Shown: piece by piece, positions 51,126-58,171 of the stretch
Layout: each line of letters opens with the position of its first letter
How positions within the stretch are numbered: the first letter of the stretch is position 1
The notes under the pieces: generated by a model
The model's database searches: none
What the model was told of the DNA's origin: nothing
The model's input: the letters and a program-made list of their open reading frames with translations, nothing else
Translations under genes and position numbers: made by a program
Assembly: GCA_900544905.1 (NCBI GenBank)
Contig: UQXF01000004.1
Location: forward strand, 1-58,171
From: an uncultured Clostridium sp.
GTDB lineage: Bacteria; Bacillota; Clostridia; Lachnospirales; Lachnospiraceae
Reading direction: 5' to 3'
Length of the DNA stretch: 58,171 bases

Positions 51126-51416
51126 ATGGAGCAAGCTGAATATTCCGTTTGGTATGAATGGGCAAAGAAGCATATGAATGTGGAATTGATAATGGAGCAT
51201 TATGTAAACAATCATATGGTGGTAAAAGATTACTTATCGTATATTCAAAGAGAGGAACGAGCAAAGAATAAGCTGATGCATCAAATGGCAGATGCAGGAT
51301 TTGATTATTCCGATATTGAGGAGATTATGTTTCAATATTGCGGAATGATTCAGAATATTTATTTAGAATTTGGAATTGAAATAGGAGCCAGGCTGGGTGT
51401 GGAGCATTTAGTATAA
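51126..51416 (+). CDS. module-1 partner protein, unknown family
   Basis: This 96-residue, mostly helical protein ends in IEEIMFQYCGMIQNIYLEFG and IEIGARLGVEHLV. Its last 60 residues align with the module-2 partner at about 40 percent, with shared Tyr, Ile-Gln-x-x-Tyr and Gly positions. There is no signal peptide or membrane span. The ATG at 51126 follows GGGAGGG. It is divergently transcribed from the frameshifted XRE gene and should be regulated by the paired operators between them. Function unknown; an XRE-controlled effector is inferred from layout. Confidence 0.75.
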   Translation: MEQAEYSVWYEWAKKHMNVELIMEHYVNNHMVVKDYLSYIQREERAKNKLMHQMADAGFDYSDIEEIMFQYCGMIQNIYLEFGIEIGARLGVEHLV

Positions 51417-51450
51417 CCTTTTAATAATCAAATTGTGCAAAGGTTTGAAT

Positions 51451-51675
51451 CTAGTTTTTGGGGAATGGAGTCTGTTTTGAAGTCAATCCAACCAGATAAT
51501 CCAGTGAGACATCGTAATATTCAGCCAATTTAATGGCAGCCCAAAGTGGAAGTTCTCGTTCACCTTTCTCATAACGGCGATAAACTTCTCTTTGGCAGAC
51601 CAGTATATCAGCAATTTGCTGTTGGGTTTTGTCAGCGTCAATACGCAAATTTTCTATTCGGTTCGTATAATACAT
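51451..51675 (-). CDS. XRE-family transcriptional regulator (copy 2, intact)
   Basis: This 74-residue protein is a bare helix-turn-helix of the XRE/Cro type. The sequence QQQIADILVCQREVYRRYEKG covers helices 2-3, followed by LPLWAAIKLAEYYDVSLDYLVGL. Cro-like single-domain repressors of this kind are common on mobile elements and in small regulatory cassettes. A GAGGTGAT site precedes the ATG at 51675. It is the intact paralogue of the frameshifted gene at 50816-51035, and may bind the paired operators of both modules. Confidence 0.9.
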   Translation of the reverse strand: MYYTNRIENLRIDADKTQQQIADILVCQREVYRRYEKGERELPLWAAIKLAEYYDVSLDYLVGLTSKQTPFPKN

Positions 51676-51693
51676 GGTATCACCTCAAGGACA

Positions 51694-51744
51694 TGTTACC
51701 AAACAGTTGCACTTAATATGTAAAAATGCTACTAAATGGTTACA
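51694..51744. promoter_or_regulatory. paired inverted operators, module 2
   Basis: TGTTACCAAACAGTTGCAC (51694-51712) and ATGCTACTAAATGGTTACA (51726-51744) are imperfect inverted copies with a 13-base spacer. They share the core ACCA-N3-AGT-N-GCA with module 1. Confidence 0.7.
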
Positions 51745-51763
51745 AAAAGGAAAGGATATTACT

Positions 51764-52129
51764 ATGGAAAATAAAGTTATAAAAGAATACCAGGTAAGTT
51801 ATTTTAAGGATATTAGCAGAGCTATCAACATACACCAGTTGGCTAATCTGATTCAGTATCATGCCGGTGCGGCGGATGAAAAAGCAGATTTGCTTGAAAG
51901 AGAAAGAGCGGCTAAGATGAGAATGGTTAATTCAATAAAAATGCGGGCATGTGACACAGAGAGAATAATAAGTGGATTTGAAGAGTATGGTGATACAATA
52001 CAGTCGGTATATTTTGAAATAGGGGTGCAGATTGGAATCTGCCTACAGGCAGAATTATTGAAGAACAAAAGTAATCATGGTGAAACAGAAAGAGATGAAG
52101 AGTATGAAAAAGAACTCCAACAGAAATAA
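51764..52129 (+). CDS. module-2 partner protein, unknown family
   Basis: This 121-residue, helical and charged protein contains FEEYGDTIQSVYFEIGVQIG and ICLQAELL, aligning with the module-1 partner. It has an extra acidic tail (ETERDEEYEKELQQ) after the shared part. The ATG at 51764 has AAAGGA upstream; a longer frame to 51674 would run through the operators and is not favoured. Divergent from the intact XRE gene. No family recognised. Confidence 0.75.
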   Translation: MENKVIKEYQVSYFKDISRAINIHQLANLIQYHAGAADEKADLLERERAAKMRMVNSIKMRACDTERIISGFEEYGDTIQSVYFEIGVQIGICLQAELLKNKSNHGETERDEEYEKELQQK

Positions 52130-52243
52130 TGAATACCGTATTGATTAATTATAAATAGCAGTATATATTATGAATATACATAAAACTAATAGAGTTTATT
52201 TTTTATAAATCTTACTTACAAAATCTATAGAAGGAATAGAAAA

Positions 52244-53482
52244 ATGTTGGATACAATTAATCAAAAGCAAATTACAGATGTGTTGGAAAAGTTTCCGGAT
52301 AAGCTTGTACTGAGCAACCGGACAGACAAATCCCATATATATAAAAAGACCGTCATACAAAAGATTGTGCTGAAGGGCAGGGAAGCTTATCAGATTGAAC
52401 GTTTTACAGACAGGCAGGCATCTCATGAAAATGTGGACAGTAATACCCTGACAGAGGCGGTATTTGAACTGTTTCCTTCCATATACAGCCAGTTGAACAT
52501 TTTCGGCAATGAAAGGCAGTGGGATTTTAAGGTTACGAAAAAAGGGAAGCTGCTTTCCAATGTGCATGAAAAAAGCGGCTGCATGGACAAGCCGGATACA
52601 AGAGGAGGACAGCCAGATAAAAGCAGTGATGGAATCGGGAATAAACGGATATTCGTAGAGGCAGAGCCGCTTATGTCGCATAATCGAAAGAAAAATTACC
52701 TGTTAAAAGAAGGTATGGTAATTCCTCCGTTAGCAGACCTGGGTATTTTTACAAAGGATGGGAAAGTAGTCCGGAATATGTATGACAAATACAGGCAGAT
52801 TAACCGCTTTTTAGAGCTGGTGGAGGATGTGGTAAAGGATTATCCCAACAAAGATATGCATATTATTGATTTTGGCTGCGGCAAGTCCTACCTGACATTT
52901 ATTTTGTATTATTATCTAGTGGAGATTAAGAAATACCAGGTGCATATGACGGGACTGGATTTGAAGGAGGATGTTATCCGCAAATGCAATGAAACAGCCA
53001 GAAAGTATCATTATGAGAACCTGCATTTTGAATTGGGGGATATCAATGGATACCACACCGATGAGCCTGTCGATATGGTGGTGACACTGCACGCCTGTGA
53101 TACGGCTACGGATTATGCTCTTTATAATGCCATTACATGGAAAGCGGGAATCATTTTGTCTGTGCCGTGCTGCCAGCATGAGTTAAATGCCCAGATGGAC
53201 AGCGATACATTTTCCATTCTTACGAGATATGGGATTGTGAAGGAGCGGGTGTCTGCCCTGGTGACGGATGCCATCCGGGGAAATGTATTGACATGCTGCG
53301 GTTATCAAACACAATTGCTGGAATTTGTGGATTTTGCTGCTTCGCCAAAAAATATTTTAATCCGTGCTGTGAGAGGGCAGGTATCGGAGAAAAAGAAGGA
53401 ACAGGCGAAGGAAGAAATAAAACATATCTGTGAGGAGTTTCATTTGGAACAGACGCTTGTAAAGCTGACGGATATTTTATGA
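52244..53482 (+). CDS. SAM-dependent methyltransferase (Methyltransf_32-like)
   Basis: This 412-residue protein has a unique N-terminal half and a Rossmann methyltransferase domain from about residue 200. Motif I is IIDFGCGKSYLTFILYYYL, acidic MTGLDLKEDVIRKCNETARK follows, and VVTLHACDTATDYAL is typical of the Methyltransf_32 (METTL25-like) family. A Cys pair in LSVPCCQHELNAQM follows. The substrate is unknown; RNA is plausible from the family. The ATG follows AAGGAA, and a hairpin lies just after the stop. Confidence 0.87.
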   Translation: MLDTINQKQITDVLEKFPDKLVLSNRTDKSHIYKKTVIQKIVLKGREAYQIERFTDRQASHENVDSNTLTEAVFELFPSIYSQLNIFGNERQWDFKVTKKGKLLSNVHEKSGCMDKPDTRGGQPDKSSDGIGNKRIFVEAEPLMSHNRKKNYLLKEGMVIPPLADLGIFTKDGKVVRNMYDKYRQINRFLELVEDVVKDYPNKDMHIIDFGCGKSYLTFILYYYLVEIKKYQVHMTGLDLKEDVIRKCNETARKYHYENLHFELGDINGYHTDEPVDMVVTLHACDTATDYALYNAITWKAGIILSVPCCQHELNAQMDSDTFSILTRYGIVKERVSALVTDAIRGNVLTCCGYQTQLLEFVDFAASPKNILIRAVRGQVSEKKKEQAKEEIKHICEEFHLEQTLVKLTDIL

Positions 53483-53492
53483 TTTGATGCAG

Positions 53493-53528
53493 GTACCCGC
53501 AGCCTGCCGGGAATGGCAGGTTGCGGGT
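53493..53528 (+). terminator. hairpin after the methyltransferase gene
   Basis: TACCCGCAGCCTGCC (53493-53507) pairs with GGCAGGTTGCGGGTA (53514-53528), with one wobble and a 6-base loop. The T tract is weak, but it lies 10 bases after the stop. Confidence 0.65.
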
Positions 53529-53726
53529 ATATATGTTATGGGTGGCGGATGTGCATAGTTACTTATCTTTTCTACGATTCTTCTGTAATAGATAAATCTT
53601 ATGATATTACATTCGTATTTTCTTTTAAAGAGTCTCTCTTTGTAAATCAATTTAACAAGTGATATTAGTTGCAAGGTGTGGAAAATTAATAAAAATATTA
53701 TCTCCCCTAAGTGTTAACATGACGTT
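53529..53726. other. AT-rich spacer without gene
   Basis: Between the hairpin and the promoter region nothing coding is seen. A 65-codon minus-strand frame here has no ribosome site and odd composition. Confidence 0.6.
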
Positions 53727-53738
53727 AAACTATAGTTT
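53727..53738. promoter_or_regulatory. 12-bp palindrome at the -35 box
   Basis: AAACTATAGTTT is a perfect palindrome whose last two bases overlap the -35 box of the next gene, so it may be a repressor or activator site. Confidence 0.4.
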
Positions 53739-53765
53739 GCAATATAGTCAGTGCTATTGTATAAT
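53737..53765 (+). promoter_or_regulatory. promoter of the giant surface protein gene
   Basis: TTGCAA (53737-53742) and TATAAT (53760-53765) are 17 bases apart. The leader is about 67 bases long and ends in GGGGAGG. Confidence 0.8.
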
Positions 53766-53838
53766 GGCTTCAAATTTATTTTTTTCAAGAGTTATAACTT
53801 TAAAAAACATGCGAAAGGTTACAAAGGGGAGGAAAACT

Positions 53839-56800
53839 ATGAAAAGCATCAGGAGAAGAGAGATTAGGACATGGGGCAGAAGACTGCTGTCTTTTGTACT
53901 GGTTACAGCATTAATGCTGGGATTAATCCCGGAAAGCGCCTATGGGGCAGGCACGCAAAGCAGAGCGGCGGGGGAGGCGGATGATACGTGGCTTGCCGAC
54001 AGCCGGGTGATGAAAAACAGTTATATAGGTTTATATGTAGATAACAATGGTAAATTTTCCATTGGGACCACCGGCGGCAATCCGGATAATGAAAAGGATG
54101 GCAACAAGGCGCTTTTATACGGATATGATAAAGGGAGCACATCTTATACCACATTCCGGCTGGGGGAAAGAAATTATGTATATAATGCAGGCCAGTCTGC
54201 ATTTGATGTGGAGAATGCATGTCATAATAGTGCAACAGACCGTGATAACTTCCATATTGAACAAAAACTTTCTTTTATCCATAACAGTGCAACTGGCAGG
54301 GACGATGTTGTGGAACTGCGGTATACGGTAACAAACAACGGGGAAGATGAAATGGACGTGGGATGCCGGATTATGATGGATACCCAGCTTGGAGGGAATG
54401 ATTCGGCACCTTTCCGTATTCCGGGAACCGGTTCCGTTACGACAGAAACAGAATTTGAATATGAGGATGTTCCGCAGATATGGCAGGCATTTGACAGTCT
54501 GTCCAATCCCGGAGCGGTTTCGCAGGGCAGGTTTTATAAAAGCGAAGAGGACAGACCGGATAAGGTTCAGTTTGCCAACTGGAGGCATCTGTATGATAAA
54601 AAATGGGAATATACGGTTAAACAGGGGGCGGGGAATGGAGACAGCGCTGTTGCGGTGACCTGGTATGGGAAACCGCTTGCTCCGGGCGAAAAAAGGGAAT
54701 ATGTCACCTGTTATGGTTTGAGTGAATTATCGCAGGATTTGAATGCGCCCCTTACCTTAAGTGTATATTCTGAGGCAGAATTAGAGGAAAAAGAAGGGGA
54801 ATACATTCCGAATCCATTTCCTGTAAATGCGTATATTGAGAATATTGGAGAAACTGCGGCAAAGGCCGTAAGTGTGAAGCTGGAGCTTCCGAAAGGCTTA
54901 CGGCTGGCTGATGGCTTTGAGGAAAGTATAGTACTGGATGATATCCGGGCAGGAGGAATGGCGCAGGCAGGCTGGCAGGTGACGGCGCTTCCCGTATATT
55001 CAGATAGGGACTATAAGATGCGGGTGGTACTCTCTTATGATAATGGTTCTACGAAATCTGTATCAAGGACAATTCATGTACCGGCAGCGACAAAGAAACA
55101 GAAGGATGTTCCTCCGGCGCTTGCCTATACGCTGTTTTCAGAAAGCACAGAACAGAATTTATCTATGTATGGCTGGAAGAGCTATATTACCGGTGATATA
55201 TATACGGGAAAGGATTATATTTATAACGGTTCCATTCTTGATATTACGGGAAAAGTGGATGCAGCAGGGAGTGTGTCCGTCAGTGGCTGGCAGCTGAAAG
55301 TGGATGAAAAAAATGAAAAGACTGAACCGGTATCCATGCCGGATTTAAAAGATGATATTATAGGGAAAATAAAAGAGGCAGATTATTATGAAGAAAGTAA
55401 GACTTTCTCGGAGGACGCAATTAAATTAAGTAAATCCATCCGTGGACAGAAGGATATTACCTTTGCAGGAACCACCTTTGAAGGGAATGGATATGTAGTT
55501 GCGGGAGGAAATATCTCCTGTGGACTTAATCAGGGCAGTACCTATAATAATGGAAAGGTTGTCATGTATTCTGAAAGTGGAGATATTACCTTGAATGGCT
55601 CAGAAATTTATCTGGATGGAATTCTGTATGCGCCGGAGGGGACGGTTTGCATCAATGCGAATATTTTCCATTTAAAAGGAAGGATACTTGCAAAGCATAT
55701 TGTAATGAATGCCAGTCAGATAGATGTCGAAGGGCAGGCAGAGGATGCAGGATATATTTTTGATGCAGCTTCAACGGATGATAGTGATGACAGCAAAGGG
55801 ATTTATACCAGAACATTTACTTTGGATGACGATTTTTCGGAAGGAAAATGCAGTAATGTCAGTCAGAGGATGGATGATATGCTGGTTCTGGAATATATGG
55901 ATTCTGAACAAATGAAAGAAGAACCGGACGTAAGGGAGTATGATGCAACGCAGGAGGGAACCGGTTTTACGGTTAAAGATACGTTAAACAGACAACAGCT
56001 TCAGACAGGGAATGAAGAAGTAATGCTTACATATGAGCTGCAGAGTTTAGTGGATGGAAAAACTGGCGCAGATTCAGCCGCCGGCGACGGTTATAATGAT
56101 ACTGCACCAGCAGCCGGAAGAAAAATAATTTTTGAGACCACGGTTATTCATGGGGAGAATATGGATGTTAAGCGCATTCATCCGGAAGCCGATTTTGTTA
56201 TGAAAAATGAGGATGGAAGTGTTACCTTGCAGTGGAAATATGACCGTCTGACCGCAGGAGATGATTTTGTTTATAAGATACCACTGACTTATAAAGGATT
56301 ATCAGAGGAGGGAATGTTTGGAATAACGAGAAATACGGCTCTTTTATACTATGATACAGATGGCAGTCCGCATATGACTTACCTGAAGGACCGTTATGCA
56401 GCTGTTACAAACAGTGTGTCACAGGGTAACTGGGAAGTGATATGTGATGCCGGGCAAGAGAATACGGACTGGGCATATGTGGAATGGAACGGAGTCCGTC
56501 CGGATGATTCGGATATTAAAGTGGAGGTTTCTGTAAGTAATGATGGGTCTAAGTTTTCGGATGCAGTGAATGTGGTAAACGGTTCGCAGCTGCCGGGGCT
56601 TCATGGGCGTTATCTGAAAGTTAAGGCAGTTCTTACTGCCTCTGCCAGTGGCAGGACACCAGAGCTTCATGACCTGACCGTTTCCACGGAAGAGGCTGTA
56701 CTTACAGCAAACGCAGCACCTCAGCTTATGCTGGAAGATACATATGAGGCTGCTGCCGGACAGCCTATAAGCATTCTTTTTGCAGGGAAGGATGATGCAA

Positions 56801-58171
56801 AAGGAACGGTAGCTTCTTATTCCCTTCAAACAGGAGATGATATTCTTCCGGAACAGGTAACAATAGAAGAACAGGGAGCGTTAGAAAAGAAAATTGTTTT
56901 CTGGAAAGGAGGAACCTATCAGCTTAGTGCCAGTGTCTCAGATGGGGAAATGACTACTTCAAAAGATATGGTGTTCCGTATAGCGGATGTTGATTATGGA
57001 AATATTGGCACGGAGCCGGAGATGGAACAGGCAGATACCATATGCCCGGTGACAGAGATTGTCAGTCCGACGTCTGGAGAACTCATAGATGGAAGAATTG
57101 ATATTGTGGGTACTGTTGTTGATGACCGGGAGCTTTTCTGCTATCTTCTCACGTATCGCAGAGAGGATGAGCAGACAGAGCACTTGATTGTCCGGTCTGA
57201 GGATGCGGTAAATGCTGATACCCTTGGAACATTGGATACTTCTGGTATGATAGACGGAAATTACATTATTACGCTGACTGCTTTTGACAGCAGTGGAAAC
57301 CAGTCTGTGATAAGTACGGGTTTTGTAGTGGAACACAAAAATGAACCTGATGTCACACCTCCTCTGGCAGAGATTTCAAATATCGCATTTAATGAAGATA
57401 AATCAAAGCTTATTATTATCGGTACGGTAAAGGATGAAAATAAATTGGAAAATTATTCACTGACGGTGACAGATGCCTCAGGAAAGGAAACGGTTGTTGC
57501 GGAAGGGAAGGAACCGGTAGAGGATGAACAGATTGGACAGTTGGATATACATGAACTGGAATCAGGCAACTATATTCTTGCTCTATATGCGGTGGACGAT
57601 AGCGAGAATACAGCTAAATATAAGGTGCAGCTTGAATATAAAAAGGGGAATGATGATGATACGGGAAGTACAGAACCACCGATAACAGAAGAGTCATCCA
57701 CAGAGGAACCAACAACAGAGGAATCGACGACAGAGGAACCAACAACGGAAGAACCATCCTTTATCACAAAACCGGCTGAAGAGAAAACAGAATTTTCCCT
57801 TACCTTAAACCGTAGCAGTGCAGGGATTGGTGATAGTATAACAGGTGTTCTGAATATGAGTAATATTGACAGGGATACGCTTAAGGTAATGGTGAATGGC
57901 GAGGAAGCTGTGGTAAAGGAAAATCTGTTTTCATATGCAGCGGCTAAGGCAGGAGAGCTTGTGTTCACAGCCACAGCCACAGATAAGGCAGGGGAAAATG
58001 TGTCTGCGCAGGCTGTCTGCCGGGTATTTGATTTGACAGACAAGAACCCTCCGACAGCAGCAATCACCTCACCGACGATTGATACGGTACTGACGGAGCC
58101 GGCAGATTTTGTGGGCTCTGCTTATGATGCAGAAGGACTGGATTTCTGGAAGCTGGAATACCGGATGGCAG
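53839..58171 (+). CDS. giant secreted multidomain surface protein (5' part, runs off window)
   Basis: The frame is open from ATG 53839 (GGGGAGG upstream) to the last base: at least 1444 residues without a stop. A signal peptide (RRREIRTWGRRLLSFVLVTA, cleavage near AYG-A) is followed by a domain to about residue 310, then a CARDB-like segment (NAYIENIGETAAKAVSVKLE, about 325-415). Residues 480-625 have a beta-helix/DUF7305-like part (VVAGGNISCGLN, ILYAPEGTVCINANIF). Several Ig-like modules of the pattern GTVVDDRE...LGTLDTSGMIDGNYIITL lie at about 1070-1270 and 1315 to the end. A TTEEP-rich linker spans about 1278-1307. This order resembles the N-terminal half of Firmicute RHS/YD-repeat or large adhesin proteins, which is inference because the C-terminus is missing. 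Confidence 0.92.
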   Translation, partial: MKSIRRREIRTWGRRLLSFVLVTALMLGLIPESAYGAGTQSRAAGEADDTWLADSRVMKNSYIGLYVDNNGKFSIGTTGGNPDNEKDGNKALLYGYDKGSTSYTTFRLGERNYVYNAGQSAFDVENACHNSATDRDNFHIEQKLSFIHNSATGRDDVVELRYTVTNNGEDEMDVGCRIMMDTQLGGNDSAPFRIPGTGSVTTETEFEYEDVPQIWQAFDSLSNPGAVSQGRFYKSEEDRPDKVQFANWRHLYDKKWEYTVKQGAGNGDSAVAVTWYGKPLAPGEKREYVTCYGLSELSQDLNAPLTLSVYSEAELEEKEGEYIPNPFPVNAYIENIGETAAKAVSVKLELPKGLRLADGFEESIVLDDIRAGGMAQAGWQVTALPVYSDRDYKMRVVLSYDNGSTKSVSRTIHVPAATKKQKDVPPALAYTLFSESTEQNLSMYGWKSYITGDIYTGKDYIYNGSILDITGKVDAAGSVSVSGWQLKVDEKNEKTEPVSMPDLKDDIIGKIKEADYYEESKTFSEDAIKLSKSIRGQKDITFAGTTFEGNGYVVAGGNISCGLNQGSTYNNGKVVMYSESGDITLNGSEIYLDGILYAPEGTVCINANIFHLKGRILAKHIVMNASQIDVEGQAEDAGYIFDAASTDDSDDSKGIYTRTFTLDDDFSEGKCSNVSQRMDDMLVLEYMDSEQMKEEPDVREYDATQEGTGFTVKDTLNRQQLQTGNEEVMLTYELQSLVDGKTGADSAAGDGYNDTAPAAGRKIIFETTVIHGENMDVKRIHPEADFVMKNEDGSVTLQWKYDRLTAGDDFVYKIPLTYKGLSEEGMFGITRNTALLYYDTDGSPHMTYLKDRYAAVTNSVSQGNWEVICDAGQENTDWAYVEWNGVRPDDSDIKVEVSVSNDGSKFSDAVNVVNGSQLPGLHGRYLKVKAVLTASASGRTPELHDLTVSTEEAVLTANAAPQLMLEDTYEAAAGQPISILFAGKDDAKGTVASYSLQTGDDILPEQVTIEEQGALEKKIVFWKGGTYQLSASVSDGEMTTSKDMVFRIADVDYGNIGTEPEMEQADTICPVTEIVSPTSGELIDGRIDIVGTVVDDRELFCYLLTYRREDEQTEHLIVRSEDAVNADTLGTLDTSGMIDGNYIITLTAFDSSGNQSVISTGFVVEHKNEPDVTPPLAEISNIAFNEDKSKLIIIGTVKDENKLENYSLTVTDASGKETVVAEGKEPVEDEQIGQLDIHELESGNYILALYAVDDSENTAKYKVQLEYKKGNDDDTGSTEPPITEESSTEEPTTEESTTEEPTTEEPSFITKPAEEKTEFSLTLNRSSAGIGDSITGVLNMSNIDRDTLKVMVNGEEAVVKENLFSYAAAKAGELVFTATATDKAGENVSAQAVCRVFDLTDKNPPTAAITSPTIDTVLTEPADFVGSAYDAEGLDFWKLEYRMA

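Noticed and set aside
53477..53674. A 65-codon minus-strand frame after the methyltransferase
   Set aside because: It runs through the terminator hairpin, has no ribosome site and has no recognisable protein features.

Overview
The window looks like one end of an assembly contig from a spore-forming, anaerobic, low-GC Firmicute of the Lachnospiraceae (Clostridium cluster XIVa) type. Reasons are the giant BspA-type LRR surface protein, dipicolinate synthase genes, IorAB indolepyruvate:ferredoxin oxidoreductase, cellobiose phosphorylase, an EFR1-type ferredoxin, a small DUF6472-like protein and strong AGGAGG-type ribosome binding sites. The first 48 bases are not biological: they match an Illumina Nextera i7 adapter with its index, so genomic sequence starts at base 49. 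No rRNA, tRNA, CRISPR array or transposase gene was found.

Layout. 0.1-6.9 kb: a small ribbon-helix-helix protein, an ECF sigma factor with a textbook ECF-type autopromoter and a truncated anti-sigma-like gene, then an 1862-residue secreted LRR protein. 7-15 kb: cell-envelope enzymes (zinc amidase with cell-wall-binding repeats, SpoIID-like protein, L,D-transpeptidase, SpoIIQ-like M23 protein) around glycogen phosphorylase. 15-19 kb: PerR-like regulator with its operator, a PAS-GGDEF-EAL protein, acyl carrier protein, a hidden 57-residue cysteine-rich protein and a lipoprotein. 19-24.6 kb: cellobiose phosphorylase and a mutarotase on the minus strand, DNA polymerase IV, and a small HD-type alarmone hydrolase. 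25-28.5 kb: GIY-YIG protein, an amidase, and uracil permease with uracil phosphoribosyltransferase. 28.7-30.2 kb: dpaA-dpaB for spore dipicolinate. 30.5-34.8 kb: asparagine synthetase and iorAB. 35-38 kb: ddl and murI with a DUF1934 protein and a methyltransferase. 38.3-42.2 kb: the conserved gdpP-rplI-dnaB cluster. 42.3-49.5 kb: nicotinate phosphoribosyltransferase, an acyl-CoA synthetase-like enzyme, a RelQ-type alarmone synthetase, cardiolipin synthase and a methyltransferase. 49.6-52.1 kb: an AT-rich accessory stretch with small membrane proteins, an EFR1 protein and a tandemly duplicated divergent regulator module. 52.2 kb to the end: a methyltransferase and the first 1444 residues of a giant secreted protein that runs off the window.

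The genes fit a gut anaerobe that phosphorolyses glycogen and cellobiose, remodels peptidoglycan during growth and engulfment, makes spores, and uses c-di-GMP, c-di-AMP and (p)ppGpp signalling. The least explained parts are the tandem XRE/partner modules with matching paired operators near 51 kb, and a dispersed repeat family with TTGCGAAACTC ends at 18.25 and 30.2 kb. A long uncharacterised leader near 24.8 kb and the ECF sigma locus with a decayed anti-sigma gene also stand out. Promoters and operators were called by eye from hexamer matches and spacing and are predictions.
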